From: UQRS01 sp964481575
GTDB taxonomy: Bacteria > Bacillota > Clostridia > Oscillospirales > Acutalibacteraceae
DNA length: 64,000 bases
NCBI GenBank assembly: GCA_964481575.1
Contig: CAYZTR010000002.1
Span: 1 to 64,000 of the forward strand
Direction of reading: 5' to 3'
In this document: positions 16,892 to 26,348 of the stretch, in pieces
Layout of the letters: the number at the start of each line of letters is the position of its first letter
Position numbering within the stretch: position 1 is the stretch's first letter
Notes under the pieces: generated by a model
What the model saw: the letters and a program-made list of their open reading frames with translations, nothing else
What the model was told of the DNA's origin: nothing
Databases searched by the model: none
Position numbers and translations under genes: made by a program

Positions 16892-16942
16892 ACCGACCCG
16901 TTTCGTAACCAATCTGGCGGTTATCGAAGAAAACGGGTCGGT
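16892..16942. terminator. Long nested inverted repeat between DUF1540 and thrC
   Basis: ACCGACCCGTTT and AAACGGGTCGGT form a 12-bp outer stem. Inside it CGTAACC can pair imperfectly with GGTTATCG. It sits between the ends of two convergent genes, so a bidirectional terminator is the simplest reading, but neither side has a T-run directly after the stem. Confidence 0.5.
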
Positions 16943-16990
16943 GGCACACCGGTACATAAGAACCGGCTATCCATATGTGCGCACGGTTCA

Positions 16991-18481
16991 TTAAGAAATT
17001 CCCAAATGGCCCAGAACCGTTTCCACCATAGTTTCTTTGGTGGTCACATCGGTATAGATGGGGGTTTTATCCTTGAGGGTGGCCAAAGGAGCCGGCGCCT
17101 TCCAGCCGGTCACAGACTGGAGGGTTTCCACCATGTCGAACTCACTGCCCACGGCCTGCTCAGGTGCAATGGCCGAAAGAACACTGGCGGAGAATTTAAA
17201 GGGACTGGCGGTAGAAGCGATAACAGTAGGCTTAGTGTCTCCTGTTTCCTTCAGATAATCCTCATACACCCCAACAGCCACGGCCGTGTGGGTATCGCAA
17301 AGGTAGCCCTGCCGATGGAATACTTTCGAAATCACCGTCTTGGTTCTGGCATCATCACAGTAACCAGCTGTGAAGCTCTCCTGAATTCTGGCCAGCAGAT
17401 CAGCGTCCACAGTATACTTTCCTTCCGCGGATAGCTGGTTCATATAGCCAGTAACCTTTTCTGCATCCTCCCCGGCCAGGTGATACAGCAACCGCTCCAG
17501 ATTGCTGGAAATCAAAATATCCATGGAAGGAGAAATGGTGGCATAAAAACTCCGGTTCCGGTCATAGGTACCGGTTTTCAGGAAATCAGTTAATACATTA
17601 TTGGCGTTAGATGCACAAATCAGCCTGGCTACCGGAACCCCCATGCACTTGGCATAATAAGCTGCCAGAATATTTCCGAAGTTCCCGGTAGGTACCACCA
17701 CGTTGAATCCGTTGGAAAGATCCTTCCCGGCGGCCAACAGATCACAGTAGGCGCTGACATAATATACGATCTGCGGCACCAGCCGACCCCAGTTAATGGA
17801 ATTTGCGCTGGAGAAGGTCTTATTGTTGGCATAGAGCTTTTCCTCAATGGCACGGTCAGTAAACATGCGTTTCACACCGGTCTGGGCATCATCAAAATTC
17901 CCTTGGATTGCGCTCACATATACATTATCCCCAGCCTGGGTCTGCATTTGGAGCTTCTGCATAGGGCTGACACCGTCCACCGGATAAAACACCATAATCC
18001 GGGTGCCGTCCACATCCTTGAAGCCTTCCAACGCAGCTTTGCCGGTATCGCCGGAGGTAGCAACCAGAATTACTATCTCCTTGCCGTCGCCTACCTTCTT
18101 GGCGGCTACAGTCAGCAACCGGGGCAAAATTTGCAGTGCAAGATCTTTAAAAGCGCAGGTGGGGCCGTGCCACAGCTCCATAATGCTGGCATCCCCGGCA
18201 AAGGAAACCAGCGGCGCCGGCTTATCTTCCTCAAAATTCCCCAGATACGCCCCTTTGACGCAGGCATCCAGTTCCGCCTCTGTATAATCCGTCAAATATT
18301 TAGACAGAACCAGTTTGGCCCGGCCCACATAGTCAGCCTTCTGCAAGGCTGCAAAATCCGCCTGACTGAGCACAGGGATAGCTTCCGGGACAAACAAACC
18401 GCCTTCTGCGGAGATTCCCTGGGCAATGGCCGTTGCGGAAGAAACCTTTAAATTTGAATTTCTGGTGCTGCTATATAACAT
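16991..18481 (-). CDS. thrC: Threonine synthase
   Basis: PLP enzyme converting O-phosphohomoserine to threonine. The 496-aa length fits the long threonine synthase class. The PLP lysine lies in GPTCAFKDLALQ, and the phosphate/PLP-binding segments ATSGDTGKAALEGF and VPTGNFGNILAAYYAK are present. The start is ATG 18481, 8 nt after GGAGG; the open frame runs five codons further to a GTG that lies within the SD. Transcribed alone from a promoter at 18538-18566. Confidence 0.96.
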   Translation of the reverse strand: MLYSSTRNSNLKVSSATAIAQGISAEGGLFVPEAIPVLSQADFAALQKADYVGRAKLVLSKYLTDYTEAELDACVKGAYLGNFEEDKPAPLVSFAGDASIMELWHGPTCAFKDLALQILPRLLTVAAKKVGDGKEIVILVATSGDTGKAALEGFKDVDGTRIMVFYPVDGVSPMQKLQMQTQAGDNVYVSAIQGNFDDAQTGVKRMFTDRAIEEKLYANNKTFSSANSINWGRLVPQIVYYVSAYCDLLAAGKDLSNGFNVVVPTGNFGNILAAYYAKCMGVPVARLICASNANNVLTDFLKTGTYDRNRSFYATISPSMDILISSNLERLLYHLAGEDAEKVTGYMNQLSAEGKYTVDADLLARIQESFTAGYCDDARTKTVISKVFHRQGYLCDTHTAVAVGVYEDYLKETGDTKPTVIASTASPFKFSASVLSAIAPEQAVGSEFDMVETLQSVTGWKAPAPLATLKDKTPIYTDVTTKETMVETVLGHLGIS

Positions 18482-18537
18482 GCTGTAACCTCCCACTGCC
18501 TACGCGAACACAAGACAGTTTCTAATAATACGCATTA

Positions 18538-18566
18538 AGAATACCGCAAAACCCCCGTTTTGTCAA
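18538..18566 (-). promoter_or_regulatory. Promoter of thrC
   Basis: Minus strand TTGACA (18561-18566), 17-bp spacer, TATTCT (18538-18543), about 57 bp before the thrC ATG. Confidence 0.6.
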
Positions 18567-18646
18567 ATGTTTCTCCATATTTTTTCCAAAACCGGCAGAC
18601 TCCATAAAAAGTAATGACAAAGCGGAATCGGTTCTATAATAGCCGT

Positions 18647-19720
18647 TCACCATTTCGCTGTGCCCATTCGGCGTAACCAAGTGATCCCGCAATGCCCAAC
18701 GGCAAAGCATAAACTGCAAAGCACCAGCAGAGCCCGCCCGGTACAAGTACCGCTCAACAGAAAAAACAGACAGGGCAAAATAGCCAAACCCATGGGCAGC
18801 GGTTGAGGTCTTCGACAAAAACACCAGATCCAAATACCCCAGTAACCGGCCAGCAATACGACAGCGCCAAGGATCTGCACCGTACGGCACACCAACGGCA
18901 TCTCCCATTCCAGCAAACCAACGGGAAAGACCAGAAAAACCATACAGCCATACCGGCCAATCTGCTCAGCCAGAAGCAGACACAAGGGCGCAGCCGCCTC
19001 CCCGGAGACAGAGACACCGGCAAGAGCGTACAGCACATTGGGAATCAGCAGTAGCATGAGAAAGGCCAGCCCGATCCAATCCAACCAGACAACTCCTGGC
19101 ATGCCCGGCAAATATTCCTGACGCATGCCGTGAATCCACACCACCCAACTCAGCAAAAAAGCCAGCGGAAGCAACCCCAGCAAACGCTTCTTCCGGAGCT
19201 GCATTTCACCGGCCATGCTTTTTTCTGCAAAGGACCAACTCGTCAGCCCATAATAGAACCCGCACCCCATGACCGTTCCAAAAGTATTATGCAACAGATC
19301 ATCCAGCTCACAAACGCCGACGCACAGACAGTATTGGCAGCCCTCCAGCAACAGACTAAAGGCACAGCCAACCCCGCAAACCAGTAAAGCTAACCGTTTT
19401 CGCTCCCCTACTGCAAAGGGTAGCAGCAACCCCACCGGCACAAATAATGCAATATTCAAATATCCCTCATATAAGACATCCACATCCGTGTAAGTAAAAA
19501 TACTGTAGAAGTAAGTCCAAAGAGGTGTCAGGATTAATTGCCGTTCTCCCCCCGGCAGCCGCCCCAACACCAACTGCCAAAGAATCCCCCCTGCATACAG
19601 AAGGATCCCCAGCGTCGCCACCCGGCGCAGCAATGCTGCGTATCCTCCTCTGCGGCAAGCAACAGAAAACATCCCGAACAGCAGCACAAAAAGCGCCACC
19701 CACAGCACCGGCTTCAACAT
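18647..19720 (-). CDS. VanZ-family multi-span membrane protein
   Basis: A 357-aa hydrophobic protein. The N-terminal half carries the VanZ fold: TPLWTYFYSIF...LNIALFVPVGLLLPF, then LLEGCQYCLCVGVCELDDLLHNTFGTVMG, where the conserved E-x-x-Q and D-D-x-x-x-N-T polar residues stand inside membrane helices. The second half (about residues 170-357) adds five or six more membrane segments, longer than plain VanZ. ATG 19720 is favoured over TTG 19726. It lies 8 bp after the flippase gene at the 3' end of the polysaccharide cluster, so a role in surface polymer handling is plausible but not shown. Confidence 0.8.
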   Translation of the reverse strand: MLKPVLWVALFVLLFGMFSVACRRGGYAALLRRVATLGILLYAGGILWQLVLGRLPGGERQLILTPLWTYFYSIFTYTDVDVLYEGYLNIALFVPVGLLLPFAVGERKRLALLVCGVGCAFSLLLEGCQYCLCVGVCELDDLLHNTFGTVMGCGFYYGLTSWSFAEKSMAGEMQLRKKRLLGLLPLAFLLSWVVWIHGMRQEYLPGMPGVVWLDWIGLAFLMLLLIPNVLYALAGVSVSGEAAAPLCLLLAEQIGRYGCMVFLVFPVGLLEWEMPLVCRTVQILGAVVLLAGYWGIWIWCFCRRPQPLPMGLAILPCLFFLLSGTCTGRALLVLCSLCFAVGHCGITWLRRMGTAKW

Positions 19721-19728
19721 CGACAATT

Positions 19729-21294
19729 TTATCCACCCGATTTTTCAGTTTTTTTACACCGCTCCAAAACCTTTTCCCGGAAAAGACCGTAGAAGTATTG
19801 AAATTCATCGGTTTTATGAAACAATAACCAAAGCAGCAGGTTGGGCAGCACTGCGGTCAGCAGGGTCATCAGGACAAAGGAGCCAAGAGTCACACCGGTG
19901 GAAAAAACCAACTGGGACAAAAGCATCATTCCCACTGTCATACAGCACAAAAGCAGCACCCGCAACAGCCACCGTTTCAGATACGGCCCCACCGGCTTTT
20001 GAAAACCATGCTTATGTAAAACCAAGGGGTCAAACCAAAGATTTACCATAAGGCGGGAAATGGTGGTGGCCGCCAACACGCCAGCTACCCCCCAGCAAAA
20101 ACTTAAACCAATAGACAATATCACATTCAAGGCAGCAACCACCAAGGAACGGTACTGTCCTTGAACAAACAAACCCAGTGTCGAGCGAAATGTCCATAGG
20201 GTATTAATCATCCCGCTGGTAAAGAAACGAAGCACCAACGTAACCACAATGGCAGTGCTCAGGGTAAAACGCGTTCCAACCCAAATCGTAATAAAGGGGT
20301 TCAGCAGCACAATCAAAGCAACGGAAGAAAAGCCGTACAACCAGAAATTCAAAAAATCCACCCGCTTGAACAGCTGATACCCGGCATTTCTCTCTTCTTT
20401 GGCAAAAAAGTTCCCCAGACTTGCTGTAATGGCGGCGGTAATCTGGGTCAAAACACCGGCAACCGCCTCCACTATCATAGAAAAATTGGAAAGATATCCC
20501 GTCCAGTTAATGCCCACAAAGGCGGAGATAATGATGGAATCACTGCTGTTTAAGATCATATGAGCAATCTTACTCATCATCAGAGCCTTCACATCTTTAA
20601 ATATCCGGTGGCAGTCCTCCCTGGGCAACTTTTCCACAGGCTCCCTGCCAAATACAGGATAGCTCTTTTTCACCTTCAAAGCCAATGCGACATTCTGGCC
20701 AACCGTACACAAAATCTGCACCAGGAGATAAACCAGATAGTTGTGAAAGCACACAAGCATTACAATCTGAACAGCAGACTTTATAATATTAAAGACAGTT
20801 TGGCAATTGGTAATGATATAGGCTTTCTGGTCTGCCTGCAAAATGGAATTCCGATAGGCGAAAAACCAATAAGAAAGCACAGTATCCCCCAGAAACAATA
20901 GGTAATACAGCGTCAACCCCGGGATATCTGGCTTATTCTTAATCAAATAATCCAAGAAAGGAACCAACGCCAATCCCAAAGCCAAAATCACCGTTCCAAC
21001 AATGCGGTACACCTTCCGGTAAAGCTGCATCAGCTGGGCCAGTTTATGATCATCCTTTTGCGCAAGTGGCTGATACATACTGTATACCATAGCTGAACCA
21101 AAGCCCAGCTCTGCCAGGGACAGCATGGAAAGAATGCTGGAGTACAGACCGTTGATCCCCAAGTAGTCCTCGCTGAGGTAATGAATAAATACCGTCCGAA
21201 CCACAAAAGCCGTCAGCATAATTAAAAAGCGATAGGCAAAGCCACTCGCTAAATTAAAAAGCGAATTTTGAAATCTGCTTCGTTCCGCCATCAT
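19729..21294 (-). CDS. Polysaccharide flippase (Wzx-like, MOP superfamily)
   Basis: A 521-aa protein with about 14 membrane segments, no signal peptide, and the N-terminal pattern of the polysaccharide transporter family (RSRFQNSLFNLASGFAYRFL, YLGINGLYSSILSMLSLAELGFGSAMVYSMY). It would flip the undecaprenyl-linked repeat unit made by the surrounding glycosyltransferases across the membrane. The first ATG (21294) and the next codon ATG (21291) both follow CGGAG; 21291 has the better spacing. Between the TagD-like gene and the VanZ-like gene. Confidence 0.9.
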   Translation of the reverse strand: MMAERSRFQNSLFNLASGFAYRFLIMLTAFVVRTVFIHYLSEDYLGINGLYSSILSMLSLAELGFGSAMVYSMYQPLAQKDDHKLAQLMQLYRKVYRIVGTVILALGLALVPFLDYLIKNKPDIPGLTLYYLLFLGDTVLSYWFFAYRNSILQADQKAYIITNCQTVFNIIKSAVQIVMLVCFHNYLVYLLVQILCTVGQNVALALKVKKSYPVFGREPVEKLPREDCHRIFKDVKALMMSKIAHMILNSSDSIIISAFVGINWTGYLSNFSMIVEAVAGVLTQITAAITASLGNFFAKEERNAGYQLFKRVDFLNFWLYGFSSVALIVLLNPFITIWVGTRFTLSTAIVVTLVLRFFTSGMINTLWTFRSTLGLFVQGQYRSLVVAALNVILSIGLSFCWGVAGVLAATTISRLMVNLWFDPLVLHKHGFQKPVGPYLKRWLLRVLLLCCMTVGMMLLSQLVFSTGVTLGSFVLMTLLTAVLPNLLLWLLFHKTDEFQYFYGLFREKVLERCKKTEKSGG

Positions 21295-21309
21295 GCATAC
21301 TCCGATTGA

Positions 21310-21741
21310 TTATAAATTTGTCATTTGATACAAGACTTCCTGAATCATGGTGGAAGATGTGCCGGTTGTATAGGGGAAATAACAAATATCCACATTCTTT
21401 TCCTGGAACTGCGTCTCCAATTTGGTAAACAGTCCCGACCCTTTCCAATCATTGCCAACAAACATCACGTCAAAATGATATTTTTCCAAGGCAGATACTT
21501 TATCTCGATTCACCTGGGGCACCACTTGATCCACATATCGAATAGCCGCGACGATCGCCTTTCGTTCTTCAAAAGGAATCACCGGTGTTTTATGCTTGTA
21601 TTCCCGCACCAATTCATCCGTACTGACACCTACAATCAAATGCTCGCATTGCGCCTTGGCGCGCTTTAACAGATTCAAATGCCAAATATGGAACAAATCA
21701 AACACCCCGGTGGTATATCCTACTTTATACTTCTTCTCCAT
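21310..21741 (-). CDS. TagD-like glycerol-3-phosphate cytidylyltransferase family protein
   Basis: A 143-aa nucleotidyltransferase of the TagD type, which makes a CDP-activated small alcohol from CTP. The N-terminal GVFDLFHIWH segment corresponds to the HxGH motif, and SSTMI near the end corresponds to the second CTP-binding motif (R/I-S-T-T-x-I). The third position of HxGH is Trp here instead of Gly, which is unusual. The gene overlaps the end of licD by 17 bp, pointing to one pathway: CDP-activation followed by LicD transfer onto the polysaccharide. Which alcohol (glycerol, ribitol or other) is unknown. Confidence 0.82.
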   Translation of the reverse strand: MEKKYKVGYTTGVFDLFHIWHLNLLKRAKAQCEHLIVGVSTDELVREYKHKTPVIPFEERKAIVAAIRYVDQVVPQVNRDKVSALEKYHFDVMFVGNDWKGSGLFTKLETQFQEKNVDICYFPYTTGTSSTMIQEVLYQMTNL

Positions 21742-22567
21742 ATAATTCCCTTCCCAAATCTATTTTTGCAATGGGATGTCTGGTAACCCGCTTTTCCAGT
21801 GGCGGCAGCTGCATATAATCCCCATAGATCTGTGTTAAAAAAGCATCCGTATTATGCGGCGCCGGGAAATTTCTGCCTTCAAAAACGGTTGTCCCCGGCG
21901 GAAAATAAACCGACTTGGAAAACAATTGCTTTTTCCATCCATAATTGCTGGCAAACACCGTAACCGTATCAATATTAGGATTCGCATTATCCCGGGTCAT
22001 CAGTGCCAGCCGCTTTTTCTTGAGCTGCTTGACCCCAAACAGCCCAAGGAATTTGGCGATTACTTTCATCTTCCCGGATATGCCATAATCATAACCACAC
22101 AGATAACAAATAACCGTTGTTAAAAAAGCAATGGCAGATCTTCTTTTCTCCACCTTGGAAGCATTGGAAGCATCAATCTGATCCATGGGGAAAATATCAA
22201 TAAAAACCCCCTTATGGGAGCCGGTATTCTCCATGGCCAGCTCCTCAAAAACAGTGCCGTTCCTTCTTAGCTTTGCAACCATTAATGGATAAGCGGCTTC
22301 GGTTTCCGCAGTCTGCAAAAAGAACTTGGAATCAAAAGCAGTTTCTGCAATCTGGATTAACCGTTGCAAATCCGCCCTTGGCATAACCACATCAACATCA
22401 TCGTCCCACGGAATGAACCCACCGTGGCGCACAGCACCCAGAAGCGTTCCGCCAAACAAAAAATAAGTCAGGTGATATTTTTGGCAGACCCGCTCCAATT
22501 CATCCAGCAATTCGATTTCAATCTTTTTCAAGCGCTGCAAATCTGCGTCGGTCATTTGATATGCCAT
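21725..22567 (-). CDS. LicD family phosphotransferase
   Basis: LicD proteins transfer phosphocholine or similar phospho-alcohols from a CDP donor to surface glycans. The 280-aa protein has the nucleotidyltransferase-fold signature FLFGGTLLGAVRHGGFIPWDDDVDV at residues 37-61, with the catalytic acidic residues in DDDVDV. ATG 22567 follows GGAAAGGA; an upstream in-frame start (22588) would overlap the preceding gene. It overlaps the TagD-like gene, its likely donor-forming partner. Confidence 0.9.
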   Translation of the reverse strand: MAYQMTDADLQRLKKIEIELLDELERVCQKYHLTYFLFGGTLLGAVRHGGFIPWDDDVDVVMPRADLQRLIQIAETAFDSKFFLQTAETEAAYPLMVAKLRRNGTVFEELAMENTGSHKGVFIDIFPMDQIDASNASKVEKRRSAIAFLTTVICYLCGYDYGISGKMKVIAKFLGLFGVKQLKKKRLALMTRDNANPNIDTVTVFASNYGWKKQLFSKSVYFPPGTTVFEGRNFPAPHNTDAFLTQIYGDYMQLPPLEKRVTRHPIAKIDLGRELYGEEV

Positions 22568-22584
22568 GCTGATCTTCCTTTCCC

Positions 22585-23763
22585 TCATGCCATAAACTGG
22601 TATAACTTTTGCACTTCGTCGGCATTGGTATAATCCCGCTGGCGGCAGTTTTCAGACAACTGCTTCATTCTCACCTGATCCTGCAATAATGCGGCAATGC
22701 CTTGGGCACACCCCTCATTGTCCATAGGAACAATCACACCATCAACACCGTCCTCCAATTGGCTGGCGGCAGTGAGATAATCGGTGATCACCACCGGTTT
22801 ACACAGCGTCTGTGCCTCTCGGACAGCCACACATTTCCCCTCATAACGGGAAGGCTGTACATATAAATCGCAGGCTTTGAGATAGGGATATGGGTTCTCT
22901 TTCCGGCCAAGAAGAATCACCTTCCCCGCCATGCCAGCCTCACTAATTTTTCTGCAAATCAAAGCTTCATCGCCGCCAAAGCCAATCAAATACCAACGTA
23001 CCTTGCAGCCTGATTGGATTAAGCGCCTGCAAATATCCGGCACATTGTCAAAATTTTTTGCCGTACAATAGCGGCCAATGGAAAGGAGCAGGAATTCTTC
23101 GCTGCTTGTACGATGAAACAGCACATCATGGAAAGGCAAATTCGCTTGTTGCATCAAAAATGACTTGGTCAATATATTTTCAATTACTATAACGCGATCT
23201 GCCAACTGAGGAAATAAAGTGCTGAAAGTATCTTTGCACTTTGTACTTACCGCTGCAATTTTATCCATGCAACTGTAATTATGAAACAGGTGCGCCAGAT
23301 CCGTTTTCTCCACGGAATAATCCGTGTGGATCCAGCCAATCTTCAAATCCGCCTCCACTTTCTCCATCAGATAATCAAAGGGCAAGAAAAAGCCAAGGGC
23401 CATATCATAATGTTTTGTTAGCTTAGGGACACATCTTCTAACGATTTTTGCCCAGGTAAGGTCATGATTGATCGGCTTGAAATGAGATAGTATGGCATCT
23501 CCCAACCGCAATGCAGCGGCATAAAAACAACCGTGTTTCACCTTTGCACCAAATGACTCACGCAAATAGGCCAGCTCTTTTACCTCCGGCAGCAAATTTA
23601 CGTTAGGATTCAATAATGGAAATAGCACACCGTGATGCCCATACAGGAATAAATCCACTTCATAATGATCATAATCTATAGCATCCAAAAGTCCCAGGAG
23701 ACTACGCTCAATACCGCCCAATTCCATTTCACCGGTAAACACAATCAGAATTTTCTTTTTCAA
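22585..23763 (-). CDS. GT4-type glycosyltransferase
   Basis: A 392-aa GT-B glycosyltransferase. The N-terminal domain starts ILIVFTGEMELGGIERSLLGLL with the Gly-rich acceptor-side loop. The C-terminal domain has LLSIGRYCTAKNFDNVPDI, then LYVQPSRYEGKCVAVREAQTLCKPVV, the E-x7-E donor-binding region of GT4. The start is TTG 23763, 6 nt after AAGGAGAG. About 195 bp without a gene separate it from the preceding glycosyltransferase (23959), the only large gap in the cluster. Donor and acceptor sugars cannot be inferred. Confidence 0.88.
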   Translation of the reverse strand: MKKKILIVFTGEMELGGIERSLLGLLDAIDYDHYEVDLFLYGHHGVLFPLLNPNVNLLPEVKELAYLRESFGAKVKHGCFYAAALRLGDAILSHFKPINHDLTWAKIVRRCVPKLTKHYDMALGFFLPFDYLMEKVEADLKIGWIHTDYSVEKTDLAHLFHNYSCMDKIAAVSTKCKDTFSTLFPQLADRVIVIENILTKSFLMQQANLPFHDVLFHRTSSEEFLLLSIGRYCTAKNFDNVPDICRRLIQSGCKVRWYLIGFGGDEALICRKISEAGMAGKVILLGRKENPYPYLKACDLYVQPSRYEGKCVAVREAQTLCKPVVITDYLTAASQLEDGVDGVIVPMDNEGCAQGIAALLQDQVRMKQLSENCRQRDYTNADEVQKLYQFMA

Positions 23764-23958
23764 TGCAGTCTCTCCTTTTTACTACGGACAAAGGTTTCAT
23801 ATCCCAGCTGTTCTTTGGGAACAATTTCAAGGTGTGAAACAATTTCTGAGACCATTTACAACCATTCTGGATTTAAAAACACAGGAATGGCCCTTTCCAT
23901 CTCCTGAAACAAAACTTAATGCAACAATAAAGGCAAAACACGATCTGTACGGATTCCA

Positions 23959-24786
23959 TCACGCATCGTTGTTTCCCCGATGAAAATACAGATATATCTT
24001 CTTCGGCATCAATCCCAACAATAAATTTTTAAAAAATGACTTTACAACATAAATATATAAATACCAGGGCATTTTCAGCATCCGAAAACCAACAAACTTC
24101 ACATAGGTTCCATTCATCCGTGATTTTATGGTTCGACGCTTAACAGCCGCTTCATCATCCCGCATTTTATACAACGGCTCTAATAAATTAAAGCCTTTAT
24201 ATCCATGCGCGTAAATTTTGTACCAAAGATGACAGTCTTCAACGCGTAGGGTACGGTCATCCTCAGAATATCCCCCCACCTCCAAAAAAACACTTTTTCG
24301 AATCATACATGCCGCATGACAAAAGAAGGGCGAATGCCTGATAAAATCCTGCTTATCTGGGTATTCAATGGCAGATCCTATTTTCCAATCTCCGCTGCCA
24401 TCGAAATAAATCATGGGTGTACTAACCAGTGCAAACTCCGGGTGCGCCTCCAAGGCTGCAACTTCCTTTTGGAAACGTTCCGGCAAGGAAACATCATCAC
24501 CATCCATCCTTGCAATAAATTCTCCCCGCGCCTGGTTCAAACATTTATTCAAGGTCTTATTCAGTCCAAGATTCCTTTTATTTTGTAATAAGAAAAACCT
24601 TTCCGGATCTTGATTTACATATTGCTGTGCAATTTGGACTGTATGATCCCCGGAACCATCATCACACATAATAACCTCAAAGTCCTGATAAGTTTGAGAA
24701 AGCAAAGAGTCCAGAGCTTCCTGCAATGTATCTGCACAATTATAAATTCCCATAATCACTGAAACCTTGGGCATTATCCTTTTCAC
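23959..24786 (-). CDS. GT2 glycosyltransferase
   Basis: A 275-aa GT-A enzyme with VSVIMGIYNCADTLQEALDSLLSQTY at the N-terminus, the CDDGSGD nucleotide-binding motif, ARMDGDD as the metal-binding DxD, and an RVEDCHLWYKIY segment for the ED catalytic motif. It is paralogous to the enzyme at 29186-30004, sharing the block order and a closing EPLYK.RDD/E region. The start may be GTG 24786 or ATG 24774; both have SD-like bases nearby. It follows the F420-hydrogenase-like remnant. Confidence 0.9.
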   Translation of the reverse strand: MKRIMPKVSVIMGIYNCADTLQEALDSLLSQTYQDFEVIMCDDGSGDHTVQIAQQYVNQDPERFFLLQNKRNLGLNKTLNKCLNQARGEFIARMDGDDVSLPERFQKEVAALEAHPEFALVSTPMIYFDGSGDWKIGSAIEYPDKQDFIRHSPFFCHAACMIRKSVFLEVGGYSEDDRTLRVEDCHLWYKIYAHGYKGFNLLEPLYKMRDDEAAVKRRTIKSRMNGTYVKFVGFRMLKMPWYLYIYVVKSFFKNLLLGLMPKKIYLYFHRGNNDA

Positions 24787-24790
24787 ATCC

Positions 24791-25142
24791 TTATTTTACG
24801 AAGAAATCCACCAGTGTACAGCCAATCCGTTCTTTCCAAAGAACGGATTTCGCAGCACGTTCAAACCCATATTTCTGATACCGTTTCCGGAAAACACGCT
24901 GATTGGCGTGTCGTTTTGCCGGTCGCAGAAGCTGCAAATTCCCATGAATGGCATCCGGCAACTCCCGTTGCTGTAACACCATTTCTTCCTGGCAGGACTG
25001 CAGCAGAAGCAATCCCTTTTCGGTGTTCCCCATAACCAGAGAGAGACCGTAATTCGTTGGAACCGGGAATTCCCCTTTACTGGAATCAAATCCCCAAAAG
25101 TCACCAAGGGTCAGATTCCCAATCCGGTACACGCGTTCGACT
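24791..25142 (-). pseudogene. Remnant of FrhB-like (coenzyme F420 hydrogenase beta subunit family) gene
   Basis: About 115 residues match only the C-terminal end of the FrhB family that occurs in polysaccharide clusters: the hallmark RIGNLTLGDFWG stands at the very beginning, and full proteins have roughly 300 residues before it. An in-frame stop lies directly before this segment and only 20 bp separate it from the pyruvyltransferase stop. The N-terminal domain, including the ferredoxin-like and FrhB_N parts, is absent. I read it as a deletion remnant. FrhB-like and polysaccharide pyruvyltransferase genes are usually neighbours, which fits. Confidence 0.75.
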
Positions 25143-25162
25143 CACATATCTGCATCATATTC

Positions 25163-26268
25163 CTAATCCACATCCAATGCTTTACGCAAAAAATCTATTC
25201 CCTCCGCACGGAAATGACGGAGCCTTTCTTCTACAGGAACATAATCAACTGCATATGCTTCTGCAATTTGTTGTGCGCTGTTCTCCGCAGTCAACGCCCG
25301 GTTTATGAGTCCCACCCTTTCCAACAAGGTTGAAATTCTATGATCGGACATTCCGTTCCATGCAAAAAAAGGCTTGTGAAAGAGGATGGAAAACACGGTA
25401 CCGTGAAAGGAGGATACATAGACAAATTTTGCATGCTTTATTAAACTCAAAAACTCCATAGGACCGGCAGTCAGTACCTTTTGAAATCCGGTAAAAATGT
25501 CATATTGATTGGAGACATTAGAAATTACGACCGGCAGATTTAAAGATTTAGACAGCATCTTTGCCGCTTGAATCATTTCCGGTGTCGCAAATAAAGTATA
25601 AAAAACAGATACTCCCCGGAAATGATTTTAGGGGGCACCATTTTCTCCCATTCCTGCCCGGAGTATAACATAGTTGGATCCGGGAGCACCGGCACCTCTC
25701 TGCCGGTCATCCGAAAAAGGATTTCCTGCCCCTGCTTTTCTCTGGCGGATAAAACGTCAAAGACTTTTATATAGTGCTGCAAGTCGTCTTCACGCTGGAT
25801 CATTCCCAGCTGTCCGAAACTAGGGGCATAAGCAATACGTTTTCCTTCCTTGACAAAAGGCAAAAAATAGGCATCATCAGCATCAACCGGAATGGTATTC
25901 CAAATCTGATCACTTCCGCTCACATAATAATCATATTGCGGCGGATGATCTGACAGCTCCTGCAAAGAAGTATATTCCCGTTTGCTTTTTACCAGATAAT
26001 CCTCCAGAAAAGACTCAAAGCGATCATATTTCTGCTTTCTGGCTTTATAGTGCAGTAGGAAATATCCGTTTTTCAAAAGATACTTCCATCCGATTCGTTT
26101 GGTAAACGGAGCATATTGATCCCTTTGCCGTAAGGTTCGGAAATTAATAATCTCACAGCTGCATCCAAGCTGTGAAATGATGTTTGACAAAGCGTAAGCC
26201 TGTAAGCTGGAACCGTAATTATGAGCTGCATGAAATGTGATAATGCCGACATGTTTTACCATAAACAT
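25163..26268 (-). pseudogene. Polysaccharide pyruvyltransferase, split by a frameshift
   Basis: Two adjacent frames (25573-26268 and 25163-25576) together cover one polysaccharide pyruvyltransferase, which would add ketal-pyruvate to a sugar. The first part holds GIITFHAAHNYGSSLQAYAL and YYVSGSDQIWN; the second holds VYVSSFHGTVFSILFHKPF, the C-terminal His motif. The break lies at a run of six T (minus strand, 25600-25605): one extra T restores a continuous EYLFFYTLFATPEMIQAAK. The second frame begins ATG overlapping the first stop (ATGA), so coupled re-initiation is conceivable, but it would divide a folded domain. It may be a real frameshift, a phase-variable tract or a sequencing error. 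Confidence 0.8.
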
Positions 26269-26348
26269 TCACCTTTTAATTTTCATAAATCACCGTGGCA
26301 ACACAGACTTCAGTTTTAAAATCAACTTTAATAATACAAGCAGCAGTT

